Below, piece by piece: positions 40,054 through 49,452 of a stretch of DNA of 53,001 nt. The stretch comes from Cellulomonas denverensis. Lineage in GTDB: Bacteria > Actinomycetota > Actinomycetes > Actinomycetales > Cellulomonadaceae. The notes under the pieces are model-generated. The model did no database searches and was not told the origin of the DNA. It saw only the letters and a list, made by a program, of their open reading frames with translations. The stretch covers positions 1 to 53,001 of the forward strand of contig NZ_JAAXOX010000016.1 of the NCBI RefSeq assembly GCF_012396125.1, given 5' to 3'. A program made the position numbers and the translations under genes. The number at the start of each line of letters is the position of its first letter. The stretch's first letter is position 1.

Positions 40054-41769
40054 TCAGCCGATGTCCTGCCCGGGCACGGTGGGCAGGGTGAGCGTCTGGT
40101 CGATCAGGTCCTGCAGGTCGGTCAGCTCGTCGTCGGTCCAGCCGTCGACCCGGGTGGCGTCGGCCCAGGCGGTGACGATCTGCGAGGCGTAGTTGTGCCC
40201 GTGGCCGTCCGGCACCGACACCCCGAAGAACTGGTCCACCGTGACCTGCAGGAACGTGATCACCGGGTACCAGTGCATCCGGGGTGAGACGTCCGGGCCG
40301 CGCGGCTCGGCCAGCCAGTCGGGCTGGCGGGTGAGCAGGTCCCAGCTCCACCAGACCACCGGGTCAGAGGCGTGCTGCAGGTAGACCACCCGCGGGGCCT
40401 CCCACGGACCGTCCGGGCGGGACAGATCGGCCGGCCGGGCGGCGAACCGGACCGTCCGGCCGTCGTCGACGATCGGCTGCCACTCCGGGCTGCCCGGGTC
40501 GCGGCTGTCCTCGATAGTGCCCCACAGGTAGGTGAAGCTCGGGGTGCCGACGTACAGGGCCCCGTCGGTGCGGGTGGTGAGGTCGCCGAGCGAGCCGAAG
40601 GCGGACTGCGCGGCGAACGACCCCAGGCTCAGGCCGTAGGAGATCAGCCGCGGCCGGTCGTCCTCGGGCAGCTCGGACCAGCGGGCGTGCACTGCGTCGA
40701 ACAACTCGCGGCCGGCCTCGCTGGCCCGGTCGGCGTCCACCAGGAAGGACAGCCAGGACGGCAGGAAGGAGTACTGGATGGTGGCCACCGCGGTGTCGCC
40801 GCCCCACAGGTACTCCAGCGCGGCGAGCTGCTGCGGTTCGGTCCACCCGGTGCCGGTGGCACCGGCCACCACCAGGACGCTGCGTTCGAAGGCGCCGGTG
40901 CGTTCCAGCTCTTCGACCACCAACTGCGCGCGGCCGGCGGCGGTGTCGGCGGAGTCCAGCCCGGCGTACACCCGGATCGGTTCGGTGGCCGGCTCGCCGG
41001 TGACGTCCTCGATCTCGGGCACGGTGGGACCACCGGCGACGAAGGTCCGCCCGTAGCGACCGAGCGAGTCCCAGCTCACCAGGGACTCCGGCGATCCGGA
41101 GCGCAGCGCCGACTCGGGCCGTTCCACCCCGGGTTCGGTGCCCGCGTTGGTGTCGGCGTAGACGTGGTCGGAGATGGTGATCACGCCGCGGAACAGCACC
41201 CCGGCGGCCAGCCAGTAGACCAGCGCGGCGACCACCACCACCCCGGCCAGTGAGGCGACCGGCGCGGGCACCCAGCGACCGAGCAGCCGGGCCACCCGCT
41301 GGGACGCCCGGCGCAGCGCCCGGCACAGGGTCAGCAGCAGGGAGAACACCAGCACCGCGATCAGCCCGACCAGGAAGCCGGAGGACCGGTGCTGCCGCTC
41401 GCCGACCAGGGCCCGGACCTCGTCCTGCCAGTCGGCGCCGACGCCGATCACGATCAGGGCCAGCAGCGGCCCGATCAGGCAGAGCAGCTGCCAGGCCACC
41501 CGCCTGACCCGCTCCGGTGGCCGCGGCACGCCGACCCGGCGCAGCACCCAGGCGACCAGCGCCCCGGTGCCGTAGCCGAGCAGGGCGCCGACCCCGGCGA
41601 TCGCACCCAGGTACAGGGTGGGCCGGGGCAGCAGGGAGGGCGTCATCGCGGCGGCCAGGCCGAACAGCGCCCCCAGCATCCCGGCCCAGGGCAGCCGGCG
41701 CCGGCGCAGCCACTCGCCGACCGCGGTCAACACGGTCGCGGTGGCCGTCCGCAGGGTCTCGGTGTGCAC
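40054..41769 (-). CDS. Alpha/beta-hydrolase membrane protein (Abhydrolase_9 type)
   Basis: The protein has 571 residues. Four hydrophobic helices lie in the first 190 residues (PWAGMLGALFGLAAAMTPSL, LYLGAIAGVGALLGYGTGAL, LCLIGPLLALIVIGVGADW, FLVGLIAVLVFSLLLTLC) plus a fifth near 175-195. The C-terminal catalytic domain has the nucleophile elbow SYGLSLGSFAAQSAFG (GxSxG Ser) and later the His-containing VPDGHGHNYASQIV. This matches the actinobacterial Abhydrolase_9 N- and C-domains. The substrate, perhaps a cell-envelope lipid, is unknown. GTG 41769 has GGACGGAG just upstream; a GTG at 41808 overlapping the SRPBCC stop is possible. Confidence 0.88.
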   Translation of the reverse strand: MHTETLRTATATVLTAVGEWLRRRRLPWAGMLGALFGLAAAMTPSLLPRPTLYLGAIAGVGALLGYGTGALVAWVLRRVGVPRPPERVRRVAWQLLCLIGPLLALIVIGVGADWQDEVRALVGERQHRSSGFLVGLIAVLVFSLLLTLCRALRRASQRVARLLGRWVPAPVASLAGVVVVAALVYWLAAGVLFRGVITISDHVYADTNAGTEPGVERPESALRSGSPESLVSWDSLGRYGRTFVAGGPTVPEIEDVTGEPATEPIRVYAGLDSADTAAGRAQLVVEELERTGAFERSVLVVAGATGTGWTEPQQLAALEYLWGGDTAVATIQYSFLPSWLSFLVDADRASEAGRELFDAVHARWSELPEDDRPRLISYGLSLGSFAAQSAFGSLGDLTTRTDGALYVGTPSFTYLWGTIEDSRDPGSPEWQPIVDDGRTVRFAARPADLSRPDGPWEAPRVVYLQHASDPVVWWSWDLLTRQPDWLAEPRGPDVSPRMHWYPVITFLQVTVDQFFGVSVPDGHGHNYASQIVTAWADATRVDGWTDDELTDLQDLIDQTLTLPTVPGQDIG

Positions 41770-41804
41770 GGTGCTCCGTCCGCCGGGGTCGTGGTCGAGT
41801 CCTA

Positions 41805-42263
41805 TCACGGGGCGCCGACCCGCTCGAGGTAGCCGCGCAGGCCGACGCACCCGGACCGCATCGCGTGGGCGTGCGCGCGGCGGAACACCGGGGCGAGCAC
41901 CGGTCCGGTCCGGCGCATCCAGGGCCGGGTGGTGCGCACCCGCCAGTCGAGCTCCAGCGTGCTGCCGCCGGGCGCCGGGTCGATGCTGACCAGGCCGGTG
42001 CCGACCAGGTCGCCGCTCACCGCCAACCGGGCCCGGCGGGGCGGTTCGCGCTCGGTGACCACCAGGCCGAACCGCAGCGCGTACCCGTACCGGACCGGGC
42101 GCAGCACGAACAGTGCACAGTCCTCGGCCGACCACGGCGAGGTCAGCCCCGGCCACCAGCGCGGCCAGCTCAATTCCGGGTCCGCCAGCACCTGCCACAC
42201 CCGGTCCGGCCCGGCAGGCAGGGACCAGCGGGTGACCAGGTGGTACTCCGGTGGGGTCGGCAC
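41805..42263 (-). CDS. SRPBCC-family (START-like) lipid/hydrophobic-ligand-binding protein
   Basis: The protein has about 152 residues. An SRPBCC/polyketide-cyclase-like fold is indicated by TRWSLPAGPDRVWQVLADPE, SWPRWWPGLTSPW, LRFGLVVTEREPPRRARLAV, STLELDWRVRTTRPWM and the long C-terminal helix. GTG 42263 was chosen because TAGCGT on this strand lies exactly 7 nt before it (leaderless); GTG 42272 lies inside that hexamer. Its stop overlaps a potential start of the alpha/beta hydrolase gene, so the two form an operon. The ligand is unknown. Confidence 0.8.
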   Translation of the reverse strand: MPTPPEYHLVTRWSLPAGPDRVWQVLADPELSWPRWWPGLTSPWSAEDCALFVLRPVRYGYALRFGLVVTEREPPRRARLAVSGDLVGTGLVSIDPAPGGSTLELDWRVRTTRPWMRRTGPVLAPVFRRAHAHAMRSGCVGLRGYLERVGAP

Positions 42264-42303
42264 GCAGGTCACGCTAGGGCGGTTGGGTGGACGGCGCGCC
42301 CCG

Positions 42304-42319
42304 TACCCTGAACCCCGTG
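42304..42319 (+). promoter_or_regulatory. -10 hexamer of leaderless DtxR/MntR gene
   Basis: TACCCT (42304-42309) is followed 7 nt later by GTG 42317. The divergent SRPBCC gene's -10 (TAGCGT on the minus strand, 42271-42276) is 28 bp away. Confidence 0.5.
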
Positions 42320-43009
42320 AGCGAGACGAGCGAGCTGACCTCCGTCGCCCAGGACTACCTCAAGGTGATCTGGACCGCCGGGGAGTGGTCGGAACCGGCC
42401 GTCACCACCAAGATGCTCGCCGACCGCCTGGGCGTCGGCCCCTCGACCGTCTCCGAGACCGTCCGCCGCCTGGCCGACCAGGGGCTGGTGGAGCACGCCC
42501 GGTACGGCGCGATCGCGCTGACCCCCGAGGGTGCCCGGCATGCCGTCCAGGTCGTGCGGCGGCACCGGCTGATCGAGACCTTCCTGGTCAGCGAGCTCGG
42601 CTACGCCTGGGACGAGGTGCACGACGAGGCCGAGGTGCTGGAGCACGCGGTCTCGGACCTGATGGTGGAACGGATCGACGCCCGGCTCGGCCACCCCACC
42701 CGCGACCCGCACGGCGACCCGATCCCGGCCCCGGACGGCACCGTCCCGTCCCCGCCGGCCGACATGCTGTGGGAGCTGCACGACGGCTGCGGCACGGTGG
42801 CCCGGATCTCCGACTCCGACCCCGGACTGCTGCGCTACCTGGCGGAGATCGGCGTGGTGCTGGACGCCCGGGTCGAGGTGATCGAGCGCCGCGACTTCGC
42901 CGGGATCACCTCGGTGCGGCTGACCGCCCCGGGCGCCGAACCGCGGGTGGTGGAGCTCGGCGAACCCGCCGCGCGGGCGATCTGGGTGCTGCTCGACTCG
43001 TCCCAGTAG
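42317..43009 (+). CDS. DtxR-family metalloregulator, MntR-like metal site
   Basis: The protein has 230 residues: an N-terminal winged helix (DYLKVIWTAGEWSEPAVTTK, then LGVGPSTVSETVRRLADQGL), a dimerisation/metal domain (VVRRHRLIETFLVSELGYAW, DEVHDEAEVLEHAVSD) and a C-terminal SH3-like FeoA domain (residues about 155-230). Compared with IdeR, the residue equivalent to Cys102 is Glu (DEAEVLEH) and that equivalent to Met10 is Asp (SVAQDYL), which is the MntR pattern and suggests manganese sensing. GTG 42317 was chosen as the leaderless start; an upstream ATG at 42287 precedes the -10. The stop TAG lies in TAGGCT, a possible -10 for the MFS gene. Confidence 0.88.
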   Translation: MSETSELTSVAQDYLKVIWTAGEWSEPAVTTKMLADRLGVGPSTVSETVRRLADQGLVEHARYGAIALTPEGARHAVQVVRRHRLIETFLVSELGYAWDEVHDEAEVLEHAVSDLMVERIDARLGHPTRDPHGDPIPAPDGTVPSPPADMLWELHDGCGTVARISDSDPGLLRYLAEIGVVLDARVEVIERRDFAGITSVRLTAPGAEPRVVELGEPAARAIWVLLDSSQ

Positions 43010-43113
43010 GCTGCGGCCACCGGAACAGCGACGGCGCTCGACGGATCGGGCCGCCGCACCCGAGGTCCCAGGACGCGCACCGGCGGCCAGCAGTCTCGAC
43101 CGCAGGAGCACCC

Positions 43114-44322
43114 ATGACCACCGGCCCCACCGACGTCCTCGACCCGAACCCGGTCATGCGCCGGGCCCGGTTGCCGCTGCTCGCGCTCGCCCTGGGCGGG
43201 TTCAGCATCGGCACCACCGAGTTCGCCACGATGGGCCTGCTGCCGCTGATCAGCGACAACCTGGACGTGACCATCCCGCAGGCCGGGCACGTGATCACCG
43301 CCTACGCGCTCGGCGTGGTGGTCGGCGCCCCGCTGCTGACCACCGCCGCCGCCCGGATGAACCGGCGCACGCTGCTGCTGGTGCTGATGGCCGCGTTCAC
43401 GGTCGGCAACCTGCTGTCCGCCCTCGCCCCGACCGCGGGTTGGCTGGTGGTGGCGCGGTTCGTCGCCGGGCTGCCGCACGGGGCGTTCTTCGGCGTCGGG
43501 GCGGTGATGGGGGCGCACGTGGCCGGGCCCGGTCGGCGCGGGCAGGCGGTGGCCACGATGATGGCCGGGCTGACCATCGCGAACGTGGTCGGGGTGCCGC
43601 TGTCCACGGTGCTGGGCCAGTGGCTGGGCTGGCGGGTGGCCTTCGTCGCCGTCGGCGTGCTCGGCGGGCTGACCCTGCTGGCGCTGTGGCGGTGGATCCC
43701 GGGCCTGGCCGTGCCGGACGGTGCCTCGGTCCGCTCGGAGGTCGGTGCGCTGCGCAACCCGCGGCTGTGGGTGGCGGCCGGGGCCGGCGCGATCGGCTTC
43801 GGCGGGATGTTCGCGGTCTACTCCTACATCTCCCCGCTGCTGACCGATGTCACCGGGCTGAGCGAGGCGACGGTGCCGGTGGTGCTGGCGCTGTTCGGGA
43901 TCGGGATGACCGGCGGCACGCTGCTCGGCGGCCGGCTCGCCGACCGGTCGGTGATCCGGACCGTGCTGGCCGGGTTCGCGGCGACCATCCTGGCGCTGGT
44001 GCTGATCGCGCTGCTCGGCGGCTGGGTGGTGCCCGGGGTGCTGGCGGTGGTGGCGCTCGGGGTCGCGTCCCAGGTGCTGGGGCTGGCGTTGCAGTCCTGG
44101 CTGATGGACCTGTCGCCGGCCGCCCCGTCGCTGGGCGCCGCGCTGTGCCATTCGGCGCTGAACGCGGGCAACGCCTTCGGTGCCTGGTCGGGCGGCCTGG
44201 TGATCGCCGCGGGGCTGGGCTACCTCGCCCCGGCCTGGGTCGGCGCCGGGCTGGCCGCGGTGGGCTGCACCGTCGTGGCCGGGACCGTGGTCATGGGCCG
44301 GAGGGTCCCGGCGGCTCGGTAG
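43114..44322 (+). CDS. MFS transporter, AraJ/DHA1-like efflux type
   Basis: The protein has 402 residues with twelve hydrophobic segments. It opens with [20 protein letters not shown], the signature of AraJ/YdhP/PbuE-type DHA1 transporters. The loop-2 motif ([20 protein letters not shown]) and a second-half counterpart ([15 protein letters not shown]) are visible, as is [20 protein letters not shown] in helix 4. The exported compound is unknown. GCAGGAG lies 7 nt before ATG. The stop codon TAG is the first half of the leuS -10 hexamer. Confidence 0.92.
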   Translation: MTTGPTDVLDPNPVMRRARLPLLALALGGFSIGTTEFATMGLLPLISDNLDVTIPQAGHVITAYALGVVVGAPLLTTAAARMNRRTLLLVLMAAFTVGNLLSALAPTAGWLVVARFVAGLPHGAFFGVGAVMGAHVAGPGRRGQAVATMMAGLTIANVVGVPLSTVLGQWLGWRVAFVAVGVLGGLTLLALWRWIPGLAVPDGASVRSEVGALRNPRLWVAAGAGAIGFGGMFAVYSYISPLLTDVTGLSEATVPVVLALFGIGMTGGTLLGGRLADRSVIRTVLAGFAATILALVLIALLGGWVVPGVLAVVALGVASQVLGLALQSWLMDLSPAAPSLGAALCHSALNAGNAFGAWSGGLVIAAGLGYLAPAWVGAGLAAVGCTVVAGTVVMGRRVPAAR

Positions 44323-44335
44323 ACTCCGGCGGGTG
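44320..44335 (+). promoter_or_regulatory. leuS -10 hexamer overlapping the MFS stop codon
   Basis: TAGACT (44320-44325) begins with the TAG stop of the MFS gene and ends 7 nt before GTG 44333, so leuS is probably transcribed as a leaderless mRNA. I see no T-box structure; there is no space for one. Confidence 0.55.
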
Positions 44336-47266
44336 ACCTCGCCCGTTTCCCCCAGCAGCCCCGAGTCCAGCGCGCCCGCCGAGGTGCCGTTCCGCTACAC
44401 CGCGGCCCTCGCGGAGCAGATCGAGCTCAAGTGGCAGCAGGAGTGGCTCGACCGCGGCACGTTCTTCGCGGCGAACCCCGGTGGCGAGCTGACCGACGGC
44501 GACGGCGGTCACGCGGCGCCCGGCGCCAAGCCGTTCTTCGTGATGGACATGTTTCCGTACCCCTCCGGTGCGGGCCTGCACGTCGGGCACCCGCTGGGCT
44601 ACATCGCCACCGACGTGGTCGCCCGGCACCGCCGGATGCAGGGTGACAACGTGCTGCACGCGCTGGGCTACGACGCCTTCGGCCTGCCCGCCGAGCAGTA
44701 CGCGGTGCAGACCGGCCAGCACCCGCGCACCACCACCGAGGCCAACATCGAGATCATGGCCCGGCAGCTGCGCCGGCTGGGCGTGGCCCACGACCCGCGC
44801 CGGTCCTTCGCCACCATCGACCCCGGCTACGTGCGCTGGACCCAGTGGATCTTCCTGCAGATCTTCGAGTCCTGGTACGACGAGCACGCGGTGCGCCCGG
44901 ACGGTGGCCGCGGTGCCGCCCGCCCGGTGTCCACCCTGGTCGACGCCTACCGGAACGGCCGCGAGCTGCCCGAGCTGGACTGGCTGCCCGAGGGCGCGAC
45001 CTGGGCCGATCTGGACGAGGTGTCCCGCCGCAAGGTGATCGACAGCCAGCGGCTGGCCTACGTGTCGGAGACCCCGGTCAACTGGTGCCCGGGCCTGGGC
45101 ACCGTGCTGGCCAACGAGGAGGTCACCAGCGAGGGCCGTTCCGAGCGCGGCAACTTCCCGGTGTTCCAGCGCACGCTGCGGCAGTGGAACATGCGGATCA
45201 CCGCCTACGCCGACCGGCTGGCCGACGACCTGGCGCTGATCGACTGGCCGGAGAAGGTCACCGCGATGCAGCGGAACTGGATCGGCCGCTCCGAGGGCGC
45301 GCACGTGCACTTCGAGGTGACCGACGCCGACCAGCCGCTGACCGTCTTCACCACCCGCCCCGACACCCTGTTCGGCGCCACCTACGTGGTGCTGGCCCCC
45401 GAGCACCCGCTGGTGGACCAGATCGTGGCCGGCGCCGACGACACCTGGGGCGAGGACATCCCCGAGGTGTGGCGCGGTGGTGCGGCCAGCCCGGCCGAGG
45501 CGGTCGCCGCCTACCGGCGTGAGGCCGCCGCCAAGACCGCGGTCGAGCGCCAGGCCGACGCGGGCCGCAAGACCGGCGTGTTCACCGGCGGCTACGCGCT
45601 GAACCCGGTCAACGGCGAGTCGCTGCCGGTGTTCATCGCCGACTACGTGCTGATGGGCTACGGCACCGGCGCGATCATGGCCGTGCCCGGCGGCGACGCC
45701 CGCGACTACGCCTTCGCCCAGGCGTTCGAGCTGCCGATCGTCTACACCGTCGCCACCCCGGAGGGCTTCGAGGGTGCCGCCTGGACCGGCGACGGCGCGG
45801 TGGTGAACTCCGCGAACGACACCCTGGACCTGAACGGCCTGGACGTCGCCGAGGCGAAGTCCCGGATGATCGACTGGCTGGAGGCCGAGGGCGCCGGCGA
45901 GCGCACCATCACCTACCGGCTGCGCGACTGGCTGTTCAGCCGTCAGCGGTACTGGGGCGAGCCGTTCCCGATCGTCTACGACGAGAACGACCTGCCGGTG
46001 GCCCTGCCGGACGACGCGCTGCCAGTGAACCTGCCGGAGGTGCCGGACTACGCGCCGCGCACCTTCGACCCCGAGGACGCCGACTCCTCGCCGGAGGCCC
46101 CGCTGAGCCGGAACTCCGACTGGGTCGAGGTCACGCTGGACCTGGGCGACGGGCCGAAGACCTACCGCCGCGACACCAACACCATGCCGAACTGGGCCGG
46201 GTCGTGCTGGTACTACCTGCACTACCTGGACCCGGAGCACCGCACCGGCGAGCTGGTCGACCCCAAGCTGGAGCACTACTGGATGGGCCCGGGCCACAAC
46301 CCGGAGGACGTCCACGGCGTCGGCGGCGTCGACCTGTACGTCGGCGGCGTCGAGCACGCCGTGCTGCACCTGCTGTACGCCCGGTTCTGGCACAAGGTGC
46401 TGTACGACCTGGGCCACGTCGGCAGCCGCGAGCCGTTCTACAAGCTGTTCAACCAGGGCTACATCCAGGCGCACGCCTACACCGACTCCCGGGGCGCCTA
46501 CGTGCCGGCGGCCGAGGTGGAGGAGACCGAGGACGGCTTCGTCTGGAACGGCCAGCCGGTCACCCAGGAGTACGGCAAGATCGGCAAGTCGCTGAAGAAC
46601 GTGGTGTCCCCGGACGAGATGTACGCCGCCTACGGTGCGGACACCCTGCGGGTCTACGAGATGTCGATGGGCCCGCTGGACCTGTCCCGCCCGTGGGAGA
46701 CCCGGGCCGTGGTCGGCGCCCAGCGCTTCCTGCAGCGGGTCTGGCGCAACGTCGTCTCCGAGGAGACCGGCGAGGTCACCGTCAGCGACGACACCCCGGA
46801 CGAGGCGACCCTGCGGGTGCTGCACCGCACCATCGCCGGGGTGGCCGAGGACATGGGCCAGATGCGGATCAACACCGCCATCGCCAAGCTGATCGTCCTG
46901 AACAACCACCTGACCGCGCTGCCCACGGTGCCGCGCTCGGTCGCCGAGCCGCTGGTGCTGATGACCGCACCGATCGCGCCGCACCTGGCCGAGGAACTGT
47001 GGCAGCGCCTGGGCCACGACCGCTCGCTCGGCCACGAGCCGTTCCCGGCCGTCGACGAGCGGTACCTGGTCGAGGACACCGTCACCTGCGTCTTCCAGGT
47101 GCAGGGCAAGGTGCGCGGCCGCGCCGAGGTGCCGGCCGACATCACCGAGGAGCGGCTGACCGAGGTCGCCCTGGCCGACGCCAACGTCCAGCGCGCGCTG
47201 GACGGCCGCGAGGTGCGCAAGGTGATCGTCCGCGCACCCAAGCTGGTGAATGTGGTGCCGGCCTGA
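44333..47266 (+). CDS. leuS: Leucyl-tRNA synthetase
   Basis: The protein has 977 residues, typical for actinobacteria. The class I HIGH-type motif is in [20 protein letters not shown] (around residue 85), the KMSKS-type motif is [18 protein letters not shown] (around 753), and the CP1 editing domain contains [20 protein letters not shown] and [20 protein letters not shown] with the editing Asp. The anticodon-binding and C-terminal tRNA-contact domains are complete (ending [15 protein letters not shown]). It attaches leucine to tRNA-Leu. GTG start, no leader. degV follows on the same strand. Confidence 0.98.
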   Translation: MTSPVSPSSPESSAPAEVPFRYTAALAEQIELKWQQEWLDRGTFFAANPGGELTDGDGGHAAPGAKPFFVMDMFPYPSGAGLHVGHPLGYIATDVVARHRRMQGDNVLHALGYDAFGLPAEQYAVQTGQHPRTTTEANIEIMARQLRRLGVAHDPRRSFATIDPGYVRWTQWIFLQIFESWYDEHAVRPDGGRGAARPVSTLVDAYRNGRELPELDWLPEGATWADLDEVSRRKVIDSQRLAYVSETPVNWCPGLGTVLANEEVTSEGRSERGNFPVFQRTLRQWNMRITAYADRLADDLALIDWPEKVTAMQRNWIGRSEGAHVHFEVTDADQPLTVFTTRPDTLFGATYVVLAPEHPLVDQIVAGADDTWGEDIPEVWRGGAASPAEAVAAYRREAAAKTAVERQADAGRKTGVFTGGYALNPVNGESLPVFIADYVLMGYGTGAIMAVPGGDARDYAFAQAFELPIVYTVATPEGFEGAAWTGDGAVVNSANDTLDLNGLDVAEAKSRMIDWLEAEGAGERTITYRLRDWLFSRQRYWGEPFPIVYDENDLPVALPDDALPVNLPEVPDYAPRTFDPEDADSSPEAPLSRNSDWVEVTLDLGDGPKTYRRDTNTMPNWAGSCWYYLHYLDPEHRTGELVDPKLEHYWMGPGHNPEDVHGVGGVDLYVGGVEHAVLHLLYARFWHKVLYDLGHVGSREPFYKLFNQGYIQAHAYTDSRGAYVPAAEVEETEDGFVWNGQPVTQEYGKIGKSLKNVVSPDEMYAAYGADTLRVYEMSMGPLDLSRPWETRAVVGAQRFLQRVWRNVVSEETGEVTVSDDTPDEATLRVLHRTIAGVAEDMGQMRINTAIAKLIVLNNHLTALPTVPRSVAEPLVLMTAPIAPHLAEELWQRLGHDRSLGHEPFPAVDERYLVEDTVTCVFQVQGKVRGRAEVPADITEERLTEVALADANVQRALDGREVRKVIVRAPKLVNVVPA

Positions 47267-47352
47267 GCGAGCACGGCACGCCCGGGTGGTTCCGCCGCCC
47301 GGTCTGGGCCGGACGGCTGCGGCTGCCCAGGCGGCCGGAGCCCGGTTCGGTC

Positions 47353-48189
47353 GTGCCCCGGGTCGCGGTGGTCACCGACTCCACCGCCGCCCTCAGCCCG
47401 GACCAGGCCGCGGAGTGGGGGATCACGGTCGTCCCGCTCGACGTCGCCGCGGGTGACCGCCGCTACCGGGACGGCGTCGACCTCGGCCCCGCCGAGCTGA
47501 TCGAGCTGATCGAGGCCGGTACCCGGGTCACCACCTCACAGCCCGCCCCCGCGGCCTTCGCCGAGGTGTACCAGCAGCTCGCCGACCAGGGCGTCCGCGA
47601 GGTGGTCTCGGTCCACCTGTCCGGCGCCCTGTCCGGCACCGTCCGTGCCGCGGGTCTCGCTGCCCAGCTCGCGCCGCTGCCCGTGCACGTCGTCGACTCC
47701 CGCAGCGCCGGCCTCGGCCTCGGCTTCGCTGCCCTGGTCGCCGCGCGCACCGAGGGCGACGGCGCCACGGTCGCCGCCGAGGCGGAACGGGTCGGGCAGT
47801 CCAGCGCGGCTTGGTTCGTGGTCGACTCCCTCGACCACCTGCGCCGGGGTGGCCGGATCAGTGCCGCCGCCGCAGCCCTCGGCACCGTCCTCGGCCTGCG
47901 CCCCGTGCTCGCCCTGCGTGAGGGCCGGATCGATGTCGCCGAACGGGTCCGCACCCGCCCCGCCGCGCGCGACCGGCTGGTCCAGCTCGTCCACGACGAG
48001 GCCGCCCGCCGGCCGGGCCCGGTCCGGATCGCCGTGCACCACCTCGGCCGCCCCGACATCGCCGACACCCTCGCCGACCGGCTGCACGAGGTCGAGGGGG
48101 CGGTGGAGATCCGGGTCGCCGAGGTCGGGGCGGTGCTGGGCGGGCACCTGGGGGCAGGGGCGCTCGCGGTGGTGGTCGTCGACGCCTGA
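47353..48189 (+). CDS. DegV-family fatty-acid-binding protein
   Basis: The protein has 278 residues when started at GTG 47353, which gives the family N-terminus MPRVAVVTDSTAALSPDQAA. DegV/FakB proteins bind a fatty acid and present it to a kinase. Signatures are TRVTTSQPAPAAFAEVYQQL, VVSVHLSGALSGTVRAAGLA, HVVDSRSAGLGLGFAALVAA, FVVDSLDHLRRGGRISAAAA and the C-terminal VGAVLGGHLGAGALAVVVVD. The frame is open further upstream through the leuS tail, but the only good start is 47353; GGAG lies 12 nt upstream. A stretch between 47267 and 47352 reads in frame without a start codon, so a longer protein with an unusual start is not excluded. Confidence 0.9.
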   Translation: MPRVAVVTDSTAALSPDQAAEWGITVVPLDVAAGDRRYRDGVDLGPAELIELIEAGTRVTTSQPAPAAFAEVYQQLADQGVREVVSVHLSGALSGTVRAAGLAAQLAPLPVHVVDSRSAGLGLGFAALVAARTEGDGATVAAEAERVGQSSAAWFVVDSLDHLRRGGRISAAAAALGTVLGLRPVLALREGRIDVAERVRTRPAARDRLVQLVHDEAARRPGPVRIAVHHLGRPDIADTLADRLHEVEGAVEIRVAEVGAVLGGHLGAGALAVVVVDA

Positions 48190-48381
48190 CCGGCTCGGCC
48201 GACGTCCCTGACCGGGCTCGATCCACCGGACGTCCTGCTCGGCAGGCCACCCCGGTCCGCTGGGCGCCCCGGGCCACCGGACCCGCCTGGAGACCGGGGT
48301 GTCGACTGTCCACAGCCTGAGCGATGCACCCGTGGTCCCCAAGCCGAGGGCTGCGAGCTGCCTCCGCCTGCGGTGCGTTCC

Positions 48382-48396
48382 TAACGTGCGGGCATG
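48382..48396 (+). promoter_or_regulatory. -10 hexamer of leaderless comEA
   Basis: TAACGT (48382-48387) lies 6 nt before ATG 48394, with no ribosome-binding site between them. Confidence 0.5.
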
Positions 48397-49452
48397 GCGA
48401 GGCATGTGGCGGGGGACCGGCTCGAGGGGTGGCGCCCGCATCCGGGGACGGAGCTGGAGTCGGGCGCGCCCGAACCCGGCGAGCCGTGGGGATCTCCCGA
48501 GGAAGCTCGGCGAGGTGTGGGCGTGCGAGGTGTGGGCGTGCACGGACAAGGCATGCCGCCGTGGCCGCCGGATGACGCGACGCCGCCGCGGGGTGTGCCG
48601 AGGCGCGGAGGGGGCGAATCGGTGGAGCGCTGGGACGGGACGACACCGCCGCGTGGTGTGGCGCGGCTCGGCCCCGGCATGGCAGGGGGGACCGGTGAGG
48701 CCGGCCACGCGTCGGAGCGCGCAGACGAGGAGCACGATGGCCGCGCGCCAGCGGTCGACTGGCCCCGGGGCACCCGTGCGGGCTTGGTCGCGGCCGTCGG
48801 CACTGCGGACCCGCCCGCCTTCGACCTGGACCTCGATCATCATCCGCGCCGCCTGCCCCGGCTCGCCATCCCGCCGCGCACCGCGGTGATCGCGTTGCTG
48901 GCGCTGGCCCTCGTGGTCGGCGCGGCGGTCCTGCGCACGGTCGCCGCGACCCCGGGCGTCCCGGTCGAGCTCGCCGAGCCCCGTGCGACCGCGACCTCCG
49001 CCCCGGCCGATCCGGAGGTGACCGAGGCGCCCACCCTGCTGGTGCACGTGGTCGGTCAGGTGGCCTCGCCGGGCCTGGTCGAGCTGGCCTCGGACGCCCG
49101 GGTGTCGGACGCCCTCGACGCCGCCGGTGGGCCGCTGCCCGATGCCGACCTCGCCGCGCTCAACCTCGCCGCCTCGGTGTCCGACGGTGATCAGATCCGC
49201 GTCCCGGCGCCCGGTGAACAGGTCGAGGCACCGCAGCCCGCCGCCCCCGGTAGCGGCGACGGGCTGATCGACCTCAACCGCGCCTCCGCCACCGAGCTGC
49301 AAGGACTGCCGGGGGTGGGCCCGGTCCTGGCCGAGCGGATCGTCGCAGACCGTGAGGCGCAGGGTCCGTACGCCAGCGTCGACGACCTGGACCGGGTGTC
49401 CGGCATCGGTCCCGCGATCCTGGCCAACCTCCGCAGCCGGGCGACGGTGTGA
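48394..49452 (+). CDS. comEA: ComEA-type DNA-binding protein (SLBB plus helix-hairpin-helix)
   Basis: The protein has 352 residues. A long Gly/Pro/Arg-rich cytoplasmic segment (1-165) precedes one membrane helix (TAVIALLALALVVGAAVLR). An SLBB domain (PTLLVHVVGQVASPGLVELA, SDARVSDALDAAGG) and two helix-hairpin-helix motifs (LIDLNRASATELQGLPGVGP and VDDLDRVSGIGPAILANLRS) follow. ComEA binds incoming double-stranded DNA outside the membrane in natural transformation. The 165-residue N-terminus is longer than usual and poorly conserved in type. The gene overlaps comEC by GTGA. Confidence 0.9.
   Translation: MARHVAGDRLEGWRPHPGTELESGAPEPGEPWGSPEEARRGVGVRGVGVHGQGMPPWPPDDATPPRGVPRRGGGESVERWDGTTPPRGVARLGPGMAGGTGEAGHASERADEEHDGRAPAVDWPRGTRAGLVAAVGTADPPAFDLDLDHHPRRLPRLAIPPRTAVIALLALALVVGAAVLRTVAATPGVPVELAEPRATATSAPADPEVTEAPTLLVHVVGQVASPGLVELASDARVSDALDAAGGPLPDADLAALNLAASVSDGDQIRVPAPGEQVEAPQPAAPGSGDGLIDLNRASATELQGLPGVGPVLAERIVADREAQGPYASVDDLDRVSGIGPAILANLRSRATV

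Noticed and set aside
43010..43113. Riboswitch (for example manganese-type) before the MFS gene
   Set aside because: The 104-bp gap shows no recognisable conserved aptamer core. A covariance-model search would be needed to claim one.
44291..47035. Minus-strand 914-codon open frame opposite leuS
   Set aside because: It is a shadow of leuS. The long open length arises because the third-position G/C bias removes stops on this frame.
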